Numbered from the stretch's first letter, positions 1-9,602 are shown. The stretch is DNA of 64,000 bases from Arenivirga flava (GCF_030161575.1 NZ_BSUL01000001.1:620001-684000), one strand, 5' to 3'. Program-made: numbers and translations. Notes: generated by a model from the letters alone, not told the origin.

Positions 1-1583
1 ACCGTCCATCCGCGGCCGAGCGCGTCGACCTCGCTGCGGGTGTCGGTCACGTTCACGGTCGGCAGGGTCGCGCGCAGGCGTCCCTGCGCATCCTCGAAGG
101 CGACCGCGCCGCCGAAGTCGGCGACGTCCAGCGCCAGCGTTCCCGCGGGCGCGGCCGACTCGACCTGCGCGGTCACGCCGATGCCCCCATCCGCTCCATC
201 GGTGGCGGCGTGCCCGATGAGGTCGAAGAAGACCTCGCCGATGTCGGTGTTGTCGAGGTAGGCGCCGCGCACGAGGTCCCAGTTGGTGGCGCGGGCCGCG
301 ATGGCCTCGCTGCCGGCGCCCTTGGCGTAGACCGGCACGAGCGCGTTCGTGTGGTTGCCGGAGTGCCAGGAGGCGTCCGGCATCTCGCCGGGCTCGCCGG
401 TGATGGGCGTCCAGGTCTCGCCCGCGCCGCCGCCGGCGAGGTAGCCGGTCTCGTGGTCGGCGGTGACGACGACGAGCGTCTCCTCCCAGCTGCTCTCGGT
501 CTCGACCCACTCGGTGACCGCCTCGATGGCGCCGTTGAAGTCCTGCTGCTCCTCGATCGTGCGGCCGGTCTGGTTGGCATGGCCGGTCCAGTCGATGGCG
601 CCGCCCTCGATCATGGTGAAGAAGCCCTCCTCGTTCTGGTCGAGCACGTTCAGCGCGCCCGTCGCGAGGGTCGCGAGGGCGGGCACGTCGTTGAACGGCA
701 CCTCGCCGGGCAGGTGCTCCTCGTCGCCGCCCGCGCGGTTCTGCTGCAGCGTCGTGGCGACCTGGGCGATGCCGAAGACCCGCTCGGGCACGTCCTCGCC
801 CGAGGCGAGCTGCTCGAACTGGCGGTTCTGCTCGATGAACGACCAGTCGCTCGCGCCGGACTGCAGCGCCTCGAACTCGGGCTGACCGATGTACTGGTAG
901 TTCGGCGTGCGCGAGGTGTTGTCGTCGGTGAAGTTCGGGTGGCCGGCGCCGATGACGACCTCGAGGTCGCTCTCGAACATCTCCTTGGCGATGCCGGTGA
1001 GGTTGTTGCGGTCGCTGTTGTGCGCCACGAAGGCGGAGGGCGTCGCGTGGCTGAAGGGCACGCTCGAGACGACGCCGGTCGACTTGCCGACCGCCTCCGC
1101 CTGCTCGGTCAGGTTGAGCAGCCCCTGCTGCTGGGCGTCGACGCCGATCATGCCGTTGTTCGTCTTCACACCCGTGCCGAGCGCGGTGCCGGCGGCGGCC
1201 GAATCGGTGGCGCCCTGCTTGACCTGGTCGAAGTCGCTCCAGGCGTCCTCGGTGACGTACTCGGCGACGCCGTTCGCGGCGTAGTGGCTCTGGCCGACGC
1301 GCACCGGCCAGTCCTCGAAGCCCTGGGTGGCGACGCTGTCGTGGTGCACGACCTCGCCGGTGGCCGGATCGACGGAGACCTGGTTCTGCGAGGTGCCGGC
1401 CTCGAAGACGTTCGCGAGGTCGACGTGGTTGTACCCCATGCCGTCGCCGATGAGCAGGATGAGGTTCTTGGGCGTCTTCGGCGCCTCGTCGGCCTGCGCC
1501 GCGGTCGGCAGGGCGATGACCGCGGCGCCCGCGATCAGGCAGGTCGCGCCGGCGGTGGCGGCGCGCTGGAAGGAACGGTGCAT
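1..1583 (-). CDS. phoA: Secreted alkaline phosphatase, C-terminus beyond window
   Basis: Hydrolyses phosphate monoesters outside the membrane; phosphate scavenging is the usual role. About 527 residues are visible and the 3' end lies outside the window. The N-terminus is a Sec-type signal peptide (MHRSFQRA, a hydrophobic core, then LPTAAQA before DEAPKTPKN). Next comes the metal-binding LLIGDGMGYNH and, further in, ATDSAAAGT, which matches the Asp-Ser-Ala nucleophile site of the PhoA family. TADHETGYLAGG and the WHSGNHT histidine motif supply the remaining metal ligands. All this is seen directly; the family assignment is secure. It is monocistronic as far as can be seen, and the next gene is divergent. 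No PHO box was recognised upstream. Confidence 0.93.
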   Translation of the reverse strand, partial: MHRSFQRAATAGATCLIAGAAVIALPTAAQADEAPKTPKNLILLIGDGMGYNHVDLANVFEAGTSQNQVSVDPATGEVVHHDSVATQGFEDWPVRVGQSHYAANGVAEYVTEDAWSDFDQVKQGATDSAAAGTALGTGVKTNNGMIGVDAQQQGLLNLTEQAEAVGKSTGVVSSVPFSHATPSAFVAHNSDRNNLTGIAKEMFESDLEVVIGAGHPNFTDDNTSRTPNYQYIGQPEFEALQSGASDWSFIEQNRQFEQLASGEDVPERVFGIAQVATTLQQNRAGGDEEHLPGEVPFNDVPALATLATGALNVLDQNEEGFFTMIEGGAIDWTGHANQTGRTIEEQQDFNGAIEAVTEWVETESSWEETLVVVTADHETGYLAGGGAGETWTPITGEPGEMPDASWHSGNHTNALVPVYAKGAGSEAIAARATNWDLVRGAYLDNTDIGEVFFDLIGHAATDGADGGIGVTAQVESAAPAGTLALDVADFGGAVAFEDAQGRLRATLPTVNVTDTRSEVDALGRGWT

Positions 1584-1754
1584 GGGGCTCTCTCGTCTCA
1601 TCGGCGCACCGCCGCACGCGCCCCCGGATGGGCGCGACCCGAACGGGGGTGGCCGCGTCCACGGTCCCGATCCCGCGCGACGCGAGCGCGACCATCCGCG
1701 GGCCATTCGACGACGAGCGGATGAACGGCTGGTGTCGGCCCTAGCGTGGAGACC

Positions 1755-1943
1755 ATGACCTCATCGATCCCGTACCTCGCCACCGTCGGCTACATCCTCG
1801 TCCCCGTGCTGGTCGCGGTGCTCGCGTACCTCGCCATCCGCTTCGGTGTGCAGCACGGCGTGCGCTCGGCGCTCGCCGATGCCGATCGGCGCCGCCTGCG
1901 CGAACGGCTCGAACGGGAGGGAGACGGTTCCGTCGGCGGATGA
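1755..1943 (+). CDS. Small single-pass membrane protein
   Basis: A 62-residue protein of unknown function. Residues 6-27 form one hydrophobic helix (YLATVGYILVPVLVAVLAYLAI), followed by a basic, Arg-rich cytoplasmic tail, so it is probably anchored with the tail inside. The ATG at 1755 is preferred because TAGCGT at 1742-1747 ends 7 nt upstream, the layout of a leaderless transcript. An in-frame GTG at 1746 overlaps that hexamer and is less likely. Codons end in G/C as in the neighbouring genes, which supports a real gene. It is divergent from the phosphatase. No homologous family was recognised. Confidence 0.62.
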   Translation: MTSSIPYLATVGYILVPVLVAVLAYLAIRFGVQHGVRSALADADRRRLRERLEREGDGSVGG

Positions 1944-2147
1944 CGTCGTCCGCCGGTGCTCGGGAGGTCGTGGACACCGTCTCCGACGCGGCCGCGTCCG
2001 CCTCCGTGCAGGGGTAGGGCCGCGCTGCGCCGCCGTCTCCAACGGACCCGCCGTGCAGAGCCAGCTCGCGCGAACGGCGGATGCGGCGTGCGCCCTGCAT
2101 CCGCTCGCCGGTCGGCATGGAGGACGCTGACGCGACGAGACGGCCGC

Positions 2148-3440
2148 TCAGCGGTGGAAGGGGCAGCGCGAGGGCTCGCCCGAGCCGCGCACCGCGCCTC
2201 CGGAGCGCGGCTTCGTCGGCAGCCGGCGGCGGTTCACCTCGAGCCCCTCGCCGAGGATCGCGACCTCGGGCTCGCTCAGCGCCGTCACGGCCGCCGCGAG
2301 GCCCGCGATCGCCAGCTTCTCACCGGGGCAGCGGTGGCCGTCACGCGGGTCGCCGCCACCGTGCGGGATGAAGGTCGCGACCGCCTCGTAGTCCTCCACC
2401 CCGACGAAGCGCTCGGGGTCGAACTCGTCCGCGCGGTTCCACGACTCCGCATCCGTGTCGGTGCCGAGGATGTCGAGCAGCAGGCGCCCGCCCTCGGGCA
2501 GGCGGTGCCCGTCGAGCTCCAGCTCGCGCTTCGCGAAGCCCGGCAGCAGCGGCACGAAGGGCGCGGTGCGGCGCACCTCCTGCGCGAAGGCGGTGGCGAG
2601 CGGCCCGCCGACCAGCGCGCCGCGCTCGGCGGTCTCGGCGGCGATCCGCTGCCGCCAGTCGGGACGGTCGTGCAGCTCCTTCGCGGCGAAGGCGACGAAG
2701 CGCGCGACCGCGATCATCGGGCGGATGCTGTTCTGCAACTCGACGCCCGCCAGCCGCGCCGGCAGCAACTCGCCGTCCCGGTCGCGGTGGTGCGCCCAGG
2801 CGTGCAGCGCCGTGCCCTCCCGGGCCTCGAGGGTGCCGCGGCGCACGGCCTCGATCAGCTCGGCCGCGTGGCGGTCGGACCAGAAGCGGTTCGCCATCGC
2901 GAGCAGGTACTCGGGCGAGTAGGGCGCGCCGAAGCCGTCGACGATCTGGGCGAGGCGCGCGGACCAGCGCGTCTGCGCATCCGCCGTCCCCGGCAGCCCC
3001 GCCCAGCGCATGCTCGCGCGACCGAAGGCGCCGACGGCCGCGTCGTAGGCGCTGCGCCGGCCACCGCCGCGCCAGTCGGCGAGCTCGGCCGCCCACTCGC
3101 GCTCGAGCAGTGGCGCGAAGCGCTCGACCTGCGCGTCCTCGTACGCGACGTCGAGGAAGGTCTGCTTGCGGTGCCGGTGCTCATCACCGTCGAGGCTGTG
3201 CACCGAGCCGTGTCCGAACAGCGACTCCTGCACGAGGCCGGGCATCGCGCCGTGCCGACGGATGCTGCCCTCGTCGTAGAACAGCTCGACCGCCTCGGCG
3301 CCGCGCACGAGCAGCGCCGGATCGCCGAGCAGCTGCAGCGGCGCCGAGCGCGCACCGCGGCGCACGCGCCGCCAGATGCGCTCACCGAAGCCGTAGCCGT
3401 GCAGCAGGAGAGCGGGGGAGTCGTCGCGCAGAAGGGCCAT
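2148..3440 (-). CDS. CYP152-type cytochrome P450 fatty-acid peroxygenase/decarboxylase
   Basis: A 430-residue P450 of the peroxide-driven CYP152 group (BS-beta, SPalpha, OleT). Family knowledge: these hydroxylate or decarboxylate fatty acids using H2O2. Seen: heme loop PHGGGDPRDGHRCPGE with Cys371; ExxR at 288-291; and in the I helix Asn237-Ser-Ile-Arg240-Pro241, the Arg-Pro pair that binds the substrate carboxylate in CYP152 and replaces the usual acid-alcohol pair. Residues 75-81 read FGHGSVH, so Phe75 and His81 align with Phe79 and His85 of OleT, where BS-beta has Gln. There is no N-terminal membrane anchor. No redox partner gene is adjacent, as expected for a peroxygenase. Alkene formation is an inference from His81. 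Confidence 0.92.
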   Translation of the reverse strand: MALLRDDSPALLLHGYGFGERIWRRVRRGARSAPLQLLGDPALLVRGAEAVELFYDEGSIRRHGAMPGLVQESLFGHGSVHSLDGDEHRHRKQTFLDVAYEDAQVERFAPLLEREWAAELADWRGGGRRSAYDAAVGAFGRASMRWAGLPGTADAQTRWSARLAQIVDGFGAPYSPEYLLAMANRFWSDRHAAELIEAVRRGTLEAREGTALHAWAHHRDRDGELLPARLAGVELQNSIRPMIAVARFVAFAAKELHDRPDWRQRIAAETAERGALVGGPLATAFAQEVRRTAPFVPLLPGFAKRELELDGHRLPEGGRLLLDILGTDTDAESWNRADEFDPERFVGVEDYEAVATFIPHGGGDPRDGHRCPGEKLAIAGLAAAVTALSEPEVAILGEGLEVNRRRLPTKPRSGGAVRGSGEPSRCPFHR

Positions 3441-3526
3441 GCCCCCACGTCATCACGCAAGCGGATGCGGTCGCCGGCGCCCCCGTCCGCTCGCACCGAC
3501 CGCGCACGCGGCTCCCAGGCGCGGAC

Positions 3527-3556
3527 GAGGCGCCGGCCCCTGGGGACCGGCGCCTC
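3527..3556 (-). terminator. Intrinsic-type hairpin after the GH51 gene
   Basis: Inverted repeat GAGGCGCCGG ... CCGGCGCCTC with CCCC/GGGG also pairing inside, giving a 14-bp GC stem closed by a tiny loop. It lies 16 bp downstream of the arabinofuranosidase stop codon. No U tract follows, which is common for actinobacterial terminators. Confidence 0.65.
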
Positions 3557-3571
3557 GCATCCGCTCGAGGA

Positions 3572-5134
3572 TCAGGCCAGCTGCAGCGACACCGTCACGT
3601 AGGAGTGCGGCGGCAGCTCGACCTCGAGGCCGCGCTCGTGCTCGCGCACGCCCGTGTGGGTGACCGGCGCGACCGCATCCGGCCGCTCGGGGGTGTTGTG
3701 CGTCTGCAGGGTGTCGGCGGTCAGCAGCGTCGCTTCGACGCCGGTGAACGCTCGGCCGCGCAGGTCCAGCACGATCGTCGTGGCCGAGGCCGCGTCGAGG
3801 TTCGACAGCGAGATCAGCGCGGCGCCGTCCTTCGTCGACGCCGAGGCGGAGACGAGCGGCACCTCCGCGCCCTCCACCGACCGGGTCGGCAGCGCCTCCT
3901 TGAACGCGAGCGGCAGCCGCGCGGCGTCGTGATGCCCCGTGTTCATCGCGAAGACGTGGTAGCTGGGCGTGAGCACGAGCGCGCCCGAGTCGGGGTCGGT
4001 GAGGATCATCGCCTGCAGCACGTTGACGGTCTGCGCGATGTTCGCCATGTGGATGCGCTCGGCGTGCTCGTGGAAGAGATCGAAGTGCACGCTCGCGACG
4101 AGCGCATCGCGCATCGCGTTCTGCTGATACAGGAAGCCGGGGTTGGTGCCCGGCTCGACATTCCACCAGGTGCCCCACTCGTCGACGATGAGGCCGACCG
4201 TGCGCTCGGGGTCGTAGGCGTCCATCACCGCGCTGTGGCCGCGCAGCAGCTCGCCCATGCGCTGGGCGCGCTTGACGGTCACGTAGTAGTCGTCCTCGCC
4301 GAACACGGTGGCGTCGCCCTTGTCCTGCCACGACCCGTTGATCGTGTAGTAGTGCAGCGACAGACCCTGGAACAGCTGGTGGGCCCGCTTGTCCGCGCCG
4401 CCGAGTCCGCTCTGCGCCTGCATGAGCGACTCGGTCCAGCCGTAGTCGTCGACGTTCGCGCCGGCAGCGATCTTGTAGACCGGGGTCTCGCCGTGGTTGC
4501 GGATGTACGTGGAGTACTGCCGCGCCAGGTGCGTGTACTGCCCGGCCGTCATGTTGCCGCCGCAGCCCCAGGCCTCGTTGCCGATACCGAAGAAGGGCAC
4601 GGTCCACGGCTCGTCACGGCCGTGCTCGCGGCGCAGCGCCGCCATGGGCGAGTCGTCGCCGCGGGTGAGGTACTCGACCCACTCGCTCATCTCGCGCACG
4701 GTGCCCGAGCCGACGTTGCCGTTGATGTACGGCTCGGCGCCGAGCAGCTCGCAGAGGTGCAGGAACTCGTGCGTGCCGAAGGCGTTGTCCTCCACCACGT
4801 CGCCCCAGTGCGAGTTGACCATGCGTGGCCGCTCCTCGCGCGGGCCGACGCCGTCGCGCCAGTGGTAGTCGTCGGCGAAGCAGCCGCCCGGCCAGCGCAG
4901 GTTCGGGATCCTCAGTGCGCGCAGCGCCTCCACGACGTCGAGGCGGATGCCGCCCTCGTTCGGGATCTCGCTGTCCTCGCCCACGTAGAAGCCGCCGTAG
5001 ATGCAGCGGCCGAGGTGCTCGGCGAAGTGGCCGTAGACGTGCCGTGAGATGCGCGCCCCGGGGAGGTCGAGGTCGATGACGGCGGTCAGCTGGGACATGG
5101 TTTCCGTTCTGTTCTCGGTACTGCGGTCGGTCAT
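3572..5134 (-). CDS. abfA: GH51 alpha-L-arabinofuranosidase
   Basis: Releases arabinose side chains from arabinan or arabinoxylan oligomers. From ATG 5098 the protein has 508 residues, the usual GH51 length. Numbered from there, the acid/base is Glu175 in GIGNEAWG and the nucleophile Glu307 in VDEWGTWW, both typical of clan GH-A. No signal peptide, so cytoplasmic. Two starts are possible: the ATG at 5134 overlaps the upstream permease stop by ATGA and suggests translational coupling, while the ATG at 5098 (MSQLTAV) begins at the conserved domain. It is last in a four-gene operon (binding protein, two permeases, this enzyme), which implies it acts on the imported oligosaccharide. A terminator hairpin follows. 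Confidence 0.93.
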   Translation of the reverse strand: MTDRSTENRTETMSQLTAVIDLDLPGARISRHVYGHFAEHLGRCIYGGFYVGEDSEIPNEGGIRLDVVEALRALRIPNLRWPGGCFADDYHWRDGVGPREERPRMVNSHWGDVVEDNAFGTHEFLHLCELLGAEPYINGNVGSGTVREMSEWVEYLTRGDDSPMAALRREHGRDEPWTVPFFGIGNEAWGCGGNMTAGQYTHLARQYSTYIRNHGETPVYKIAAGANVDDYGWTESLMQAQSGLGGADKRAHQLFQGLSLHYYTINGSWQDKGDATVFGEDDYYVTVKRAQRMGELLRGHSAVMDAYDPERTVGLIVDEWGTWWNVEPGTNPGFLYQQNAMRDALVASVHFDLFHEHAERIHMANIAQTVNVLQAMILTDPDSGALVLTPSYHVFAMNTGHHDAARLPLAFKEALPTRSVEGAEVPLVSASASTKDGAALISLSNLDAASATTIVLDLRGRAFTGVEATLLTADTLQTHNTPERPDAVAPVTHTGVREHERGLEVELPPHSYVTVSLQLA

Positions 5135-5955
5135 CCCTTCACGCTCCCCGCGAGGAGGCCGCTCACGATGTGGCGCTGCGTGAAGACGAAGAAGATCACC
5201 ATCGGGATGAGGGCGATGACGGTCACGGTCATGAAGGCCGGCCAGTCGGTGGTGAACTCGCTGACGGCGCTGTAGACCTCCAGCACGACGGTCTTCTTCG
5301 CCGGGGTGGAGAGGAAGACCGTCGGCAGCAGGAAGTCGTTCCAGACCCACATGGTCTGGAAGACGCCGACTGTGATGAGGATGGGGCGGATGAGGGGCAG
5401 CACGATGCGCCAGAACACCTGGAACGTGCCGGCCCCGTCCACGCGCGCCGCCTCGATCACCTCGTAGGGGATCGTGCGCATGTAGCCCTGGATGAGGAAG
5501 AAGCAGAAGATCGACCCGCCCAGGTACATGAGCACGAGCCCGTTGAGGTTGTCGACCAGGCTGAGGCCCACGAGGGTGCGGTACAGCGGGATGAGCGTCG
5601 ACTGCCCCGGGATCATGAACCCCAGCAGCATGGCCGCCGCGGCGAAGCGGGCCAACCTGCTCGAGGTGATGAGCATCGCGTACGCGGCCATCGCGCCGAC
5701 CAGCAGCTGCAGCAGCACGCCGAGCACGGTGATGTAGAGGGTGTTGCCGAAGGACTGGTAGATGCCGGGATCGGCGAGCGTCGAACCCCAGTTCTCGAAC
5801 GTCCACTGCTGCGGCAGGGCGAGCGGCGAGGCCACCATCTCGGCCTGCGTCTTGAAGGTGTTGACGACGATGTAGTACAGCGGCACCGCCATGATCAGTG
5901 CGAGCGCGATCATCACGACGCTCAGCGTGGTGCGGCGCCAGACGGGGACCCTCAT
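5131..5955 (-). CDS. Carbohydrate ABC transporter permease (MalG/AraQ type)
   Basis: Inner-membrane subunit of a sugar importer, 274 residues with about six hydrophobic segments. The EAA loop that contacts the ATPase is seen as [15 protein letters not shown] followed by LPLIRP, and the C-terminus ends [10 protein letters not shown], typical of the MalG branch. The ATG at 5955 overlaps the upstream permease stop (ATGA), and its own stop overlaps the possible arabinofuranosidase start, so the genes are tightly coupled. The partner ATPase is not encoded nearby; such systems commonly share one MsmK-like ATPase, which is inference here. Substrate is inferred from GH51: arabinose or arabino-oligosaccharides. 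Confidence 0.92.
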   Translation of the reverse strand: MRVPVWRRTTLSVVMIALALIMAVPLYYIVVNTFKTQAEMVASPLALPQQWTFENWGSTLADPGIYQSFGNTLYITVLGVLLQLLVGAMAAYAMLITSSRLARFAAAAMLLGFMIPGQSTLIPLYRTLVGLSLVDNLNGLVLMYLGGSIFCFFLIQGYMRTIPYEVIEAARVDGAGTFQVFWRIVLPLIRPILITVGVFQTMWVWNDFLLPTVFLSTPAKKTVVLEVYSAVSEFTTDWPAFMTVTVIALIPMVIFFVFTQRHIVSGLLAGSVKG

Positions 5956-6917
5956 GAGAACCGCTTCCCGATCGCGCTGGCGACCTTGAGCTGGCTGAAG
6001 CCGATCACGGCCACGGCGATGGTGAAGAGCACGGCCAGAGCGGATGCGAGACCGTAGCGCCCCTGCCCGACACCGGAGACGACGATCGACTGGGTGATCG
6101 TGTAGGTGGTGAAGCCGGGCCCGCCGCCGGTGAGGGTGAAGGGCAGCTCGTACACCTTGAGCCCCGCGGTCAGCAGCAGGAAGGTGCTGATGACGATCGC
6201 GGGGGTGAGCAGCGGCAGCGTGATGCCGAAGAACTGCTGCCGGCTGCTGGCGCCGTCGATCTTGGCGACCTCGTAGTACTCGGCAGGGATCGACTGCAGG
6301 TAGGCCACGTAGAGCACCGCGTGCCAGCCGGTCTGGGCCCAGACGCCGACGAGGATCACGGAGCCCTGCGCCAGCGTGTTGTCGCTCAGCCACGAGATCG
6401 CGTCGATGCCGAACCAGTCGTTCAGCAGCGTGTTGAACACACCCGACGGCAGCGGCGAGAGGATGTACCCCCACACCAGACCGAGGATCGCCATGCTCGG
6501 CACGGCGGGGAAGAACCAGAGCGAGCGCACGAAGCTGCGCCCCGCGAAGGCCTTGTTGAGCTGCACGGCGAGCGGGATCGCGATGAGCGTGGTCACGAGC
6601 GTGGAGCCGACGGCGAAGACCAGCGTGAAGCTGAGGCCGGCGAGCATCGACGGGTCGGCCATGATCGCCGCGTAGTTGGCGAGGCCGACGAAGTTCGCCT
6701 CCGTGCTGTACCCGGTGAAGTCGGTGAGCGACCAGTACAGCGACTGGGCGAGCGGGATGATGAACAGGAAGACGAAGACGACGACGGCGGGCAGCAGGAA
6801 GGCGCGGTTGAGCGCGATCTGCTTCCATCCGCCCTCGACGGAGCGGCGTCGCGTCACCGGCTTCGCGGAGACGGAGCCGGCCGGCGGTGCGGGGCGCGTG
6901 GCGAGTTGCGATGTCAT
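5952..6917 (-). CDS. Carbohydrate ABC transporter permease (MalF/UgpA type)
   Basis: Second membrane subunit of the same importer, 321 residues. A hydrophilic N-terminus of about 35 residues precedes the first transmembrane helix ([19 protein letters not shown]). The EAA loop reads [24 protein letters not shown]. Family knowledge: MalF- and MalG-type subunits form a heterodimeric pore. It follows the binding-protein gene after 64 bp containing a small hairpin, and overlaps the next permease by 4 bp. The start ATG at 6917 has GGTGACTCC upstream, a weak ribosome site, consistent with partial coupling to the gene before. Confidence 0.92.
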   Translation of the reverse strand: MTSQLATRPAPPAGSVSAKPVTRRRSVEGGWKQIALNRAFLLPAVVVFVFLFIIPLAQSLYWSLTDFTGYSTEANFVGLANYAAIMADPSMLAGLSFTLVFAVGSTLVTTLIAIPLAVQLNKAFAGRSFVRSLWFFPAVPSMAILGLVWGYILSPLPSGVFNTLLNDWFGIDAISWLSDNTLAQGSVILVGVWAQTGWHAVLYVAYLQSIPAEYYEVAKIDGASSRQQFFGITLPLLTPAIVISTFLLLTAGLKVYELPFTLTGGGPGFTTYTITQSIVVSGVGQGRYGLASALAVLFTIAVAVIGFSQLKVASAIGKRFS

Positions 6918-6943
6918 GGAGTCACCTCGGGAGGGGACCCGAC

Positions 6944-6960
6944 GGGGCCTGCGCAGCCCC
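6944..6960 (-). other. Intercistronic hairpin between binding protein and permease
   Basis: GGGGCCTGCGCAGCCCC can fold as a GGGG/CCCC stem around the self-complementary CTGCGCAG. It lies in the 64-bp gap just after the binding-protein stop codon. In ABC operons such structures often let the binding protein be made in excess over the permeases; that role is inferred. Confidence 0.4.
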
Positions 6961-6981
6961 GCCGGATCCGCATCCGCTCGC

Positions 6982-8223
6982 TCAGTCGCTCAGCTTCGCG
7001 TCGAGGGCGGCGGCGACGTCCTCGGGCTCGATCTGGCCCTGGATCATGCGCTGCATCTGGGCCACGGCCTCGACGTTGAGCACGTCCTCGTCGCGCTGCC
7101 ACGAGATCATCGGCAGGTAGAGCTGGCCGTCGCGGATGGGGGCGACCATGGGTTCGAAGATCGGGTTGACCTCCGGCGTGAACGACTCGGTGACGGTGAC
7201 GTCGTTGGTCTGCTGGTTGAACAGCTCCACGCCTTCCGGGCTGGCGAGCCAGGTGAGGAAGGTCTTCGCGGCCTCCTGCTTGGCCTCGTCGCTCTTGGCG
7301 TTGATGGCGTAGCCGGGGCTCGCGGCGCCGGCCTGGAACGGCTTGCCGCCCTCGATGCCGGGCACGGGTGCGAACGAGAACTGCAGCTCGGGGTTGGCCT
7401 CGGTGACGGCGTTGATGATCCACGGGCCGGCGTTGATGATCGCGACGCGCTCGTTGGCGAACTCGTCGCGCACCTGGTCGCCGTCGAGGGCGACCACGTC
7501 GCTGCTCACGAGCCCCTCGGTGTAGAGGCGGTCGTACTGCTCGAGCACGTCGCTCCACTCGTCCTCGAAGGTCGAGGCGCCCGAGAAGATCTGCTCGTCG
7601 AGGCTCGGGTCCATGCCGCTCGACTTCGCGCCGATCATGGCCGACACGGTCGTGGGCATCTGGTCGACGCTCTCGAGGAACGGCGTGTGGCCGGCGTCCT
7701 CGAGCGCCTGCAGCAGCTCGAGGAACTCGTCCCAGGTCTCGGGGATCGCGTCGTAGCCGACCTCGGCGAGCATCTCCTCGTTGTACGCGTAGCCGGCGGC
7801 CCAGCTCGAGAGCGAGAGGCCGTACTGCGCGCCGTCGCGGCCGTACGTGTCGAGGTTGAACTCCTGCACGCCCTCCATGAAGGGCTCGTCGCTGAGGTCG
7901 ACCACGGCGCCCGCGTCGATGAGGTTGGTCTTGTTCTCGGCGGCGATGAGGAAGACGTCGGGAGCGGTGCCGGAGAGCACGCGGGTCTGCAGGGTCTGGA
8001 TGTACTCGGCCACCGGCGGCGCGTACGAGACCTCGAGCTTCACCTCGGGGTGGTCCTCGGCGAAGGCGTCGAGCACCGGCTGCATCTGCTCCTCGCCGGT
8101 CCAGCTGAGGAAGGAGATGGTGGTGACGCCCTCGGCGTCGCCGCCGGCCGAGCAGGACGCCAGGCCGAGGCCGAGCGCGGCCGCGGCGGTGATGGCCGAG
8201 GCACGCACGAGACGTGACTTCAT
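6982..8223 (-). CDS. Sugar-binding lipoprotein of ABC importer
   Basis: Extracellular solute-binding protein of 413 residues that delivers sugar to the two downstream permeases. The N-terminus has a lipoprotein signal (MKSRLVRA, hydrophobic stretch, lipobox LASC with Cys24), so the mature protein is lipid-anchored on the outer face of the membrane. Following regions (ISFLSWTGEEQMQPVLDAF, GTAPDVFLIAAENK) are typical of family 1 sugar-binding proteins. First gene of the operon. Its promoter lies in the 154-bp gap shared with the divergent lacI gene and contains a LacI-type palindrome at 8272-8289, so repression by that regulator with relief by an arabinose-type sugar is likely. Confidence 0.92.
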   Translation of the reverse strand: MKSRLVRASAITAAAALGLGLASCSAGGDAEGVTTISFLSWTGEEQMQPVLDAFAEDHPEVKLEVSYAPPVAEYIQTLQTRVLSGTAPDVFLIAAENKTNLIDAGAVVDLSDEPFMEGVQEFNLDTYGRDGAQYGLSLSSWAAGYAYNEEMLAEVGYDAIPETWDEFLELLQALEDAGHTPFLESVDQMPTTVSAMIGAKSSGMDPSLDEQIFSGASTFEDEWSDVLEQYDRLYTEGLVSSDVVALDGDQVRDEFANERVAIINAGPWIINAVTEANPELQFSFAPVPGIEGGKPFQAGAASPGYAINAKSDEAKQEAAKTFLTWLASPEGVELFNQQTNDVTVTESFTPEVNPIFEPMVAPIRDGQLYLPMISWQRDEDVLNVEAVAQMQRMIQGQIEPEDVAAALDAKLSD

Positions 8224-8271
8224 GGAGAACTCCCTTGTTCGCATGAGCGGGGCGTGGCTGCGGCCCCGTTG

Positions 8272-8289
8272 CGGTATATCGTTATACCG
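8272..8289. promoter_or_regulatory. LacI-type operator in the divergent promoter region
   Basis: CGGTATATCGTTATACCG: 7-bp arms CGGTATA/TATACCG around a central CG step, the layout of LacI-family operators. The AT-rich arms may double as the -10 of the transporter operon. It is the only strong palindrome between the binding-protein gene and lacI. Confidence 0.65.
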
Positions 8290-8377
8290 AACTGCAGGGA
8301 AGAATAGCCCGACGGTGCGGTGCCGCGTCAAGGGGCAATTCCGCTGCCATGCTGAGCGCAGCCGAGGGAGGTGCGCA

Positions 8378-9376
8378 GTGCCCACGATGAGCGATGTGGC
8401 GGCGGAGGCCGGCGTGTCGGTGATGACCGTCTCGAACGTGCTCAACGACCGCCCCAAGGTCGGTGCGGCCACGAAGCTGCGCGTGCTCGACGCCGTCGAG
8501 CGGCTCGGCTACGAGATCAACCTCACCGCCCGCGGCCTGCGCTCCGGCCGGACCGGCACCATCGGCCTCATCGTGCCGCGCTTCGACCACCCGTACTTCG
8601 GCGAGCTCGCCGCCAAGCTCGCCGTGGCGCTCGCGGCCACCGGTCGCCACCTCAGCGTCGAGCAGTCGAACGCCAGCCCCGAGAGCGAACGCGAGGCGCT
8701 CTCGCAGGCCCGCCTCGCCACCTACGACGCGGTGCTGCTCAGCGTCGTCGGCCTGCACTACGACGACGTCGACCGCCTGCGCACGAGCAAGCCGGTGGTG
8801 CTGCTCGGTGAGCAGCAGATGCCGCCGCGCTTCGACCACCTGCAGCTCGACAACGAGACAGGGGCCTACCTCGCCACGAGGCACCTCATCGAGGGCGGCG
8901 CCCGCAAGCTGCTCATGATCGGCGGCGGCGACGAGGGCTTCCCGTCCATGTCGACCATGCGCACCGTCGGTTTCGAGCGGGCGCTCCGCGAGGCGGGCCT
9001 GCAGGGGTCGGTGCGGCCGATCATCCGCTACGAACCGGCGGATGCGCGGGTGGCAGTCGCCGAGCGCCTGCGGCAGGACCCGGGGGTCGACGGCGTCTTC
9101 GCGATCACCGACCAGGTCGGCATCGGTGTGCTCGCCGGCGTGCGCGACGCCGGACTGCGCGTGCGCGACGACGTGCAGGTGGTCGGCTTCGACAACCTGG
9201 CGTTCGGCGAGCACATCGACGATGGCCTCAGCACCATCGACCCCAGCCACGACTGGGTCGTCTCGCGCGTCGTCGAGCTGATCGACCGGCGCATCGCGGG
9301 GGAGCAGCTGCCGCCGCAACACCTCACGAGCCCGGCGACGCTCGTGGTGCGCGGCTCGACGCGGCTGCCCGGCTGA
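8378..9376 (+). CDS. LacI-family repressor of the arabinofuranosidase/ABC locus
   Basis: A 332-residue DNA-binding regulator. The N-terminal helix-turn-helix reads MSDVAAEAGVSVMTVSNVLN, with the LacI hinge near residues 45-60. The rest is a periplasmic-binding-protein-like sugar sensor ending in the typical GFDNLAFGEH and STIDPSHDW region. GTG at 8378 is chosen because AGGGAGG at 8365-8371 gives ideal 6-nt spacing. The gene is divergent from the arabinose-type ABC operon, and its most likely target is the palindrome at 8272-8289. Effector (arabinose or an oligomer) is inferred from the neighbours only. Confidence 0.92.
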   Translation: MPTMSDVAAEAGVSVMTVSNVLNDRPKVGAATKLRVLDAVERLGYEINLTARGLRSGRTGTIGLIVPRFDHPYFGELAAKLAVALAATGRHLSVEQSNASPESEREALSQARLATYDAVLLSVVGLHYDDVDRLRTSKPVVLLGEQQMPPRFDHLQLDNETGAYLATRHLIEGGARKLLMIGGGDEGFPSMSTMRTVGFERALREAGLQGSVRPIIRYEPADARVAVAERLRQDPGVDGVFAITDQVGIGVLAGVRDAGLRVRDDVQVVGFDNLAFGEHIDDGLSTIDPSHDWVVSRVVELIDRRIAGEQLPPQHLTSPATLVVRGSTRLPG

Positions 9377-9487
9377 GCGGGCGCCGGCCTGAGCCCGCCT
9401 GCCGTGTCGCGCGGCCCGGTGCGGTCCGCGCCCGCCGCCCGCCCGTGTCGCCCGCATGTGCTGCCCACCCGCCCACGCCGCCCACCC

Positions 9488-9572
9488 GCGCGCGCTGCCC
9501 GCCCGCGCGCGCTGCCCGCCCGCGCGCGCTGCCCGCCCGCGCGCGCTGCCCGCCCGCGCGCGCTGCCCGCCC
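9488..9572. repeat. Five perfect 17-bp tandem repeats
   Basis: The unit GCGCGCGCTGCCCGCCC occurs five times head to tail without mismatch, with partial copies on both sides. It is made only of G, C and a single T per unit. Such perfect arrays expand and contract by slippage. It is not a CRISPR array because there are no spacers. Confidence 0.9.
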
Positions 9573-9602
9573 GCGCGTGTCGCTCTCGCACTTCTTCCAC
9601 AT

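Noticed and set aside
7847..9376. A longer LacI starting upstream of 8378
   Set aside because: The extended frame is antisense to the binding-protein gene and lacks a start with a ribosome site. AGGGAGG before GTG 8378 and the family N-terminus settle the start.
9488..9572. Possible CRISPR array in the tandem repeats
   Set aside because: Units are contiguous without spacers, and no cas genes are present.
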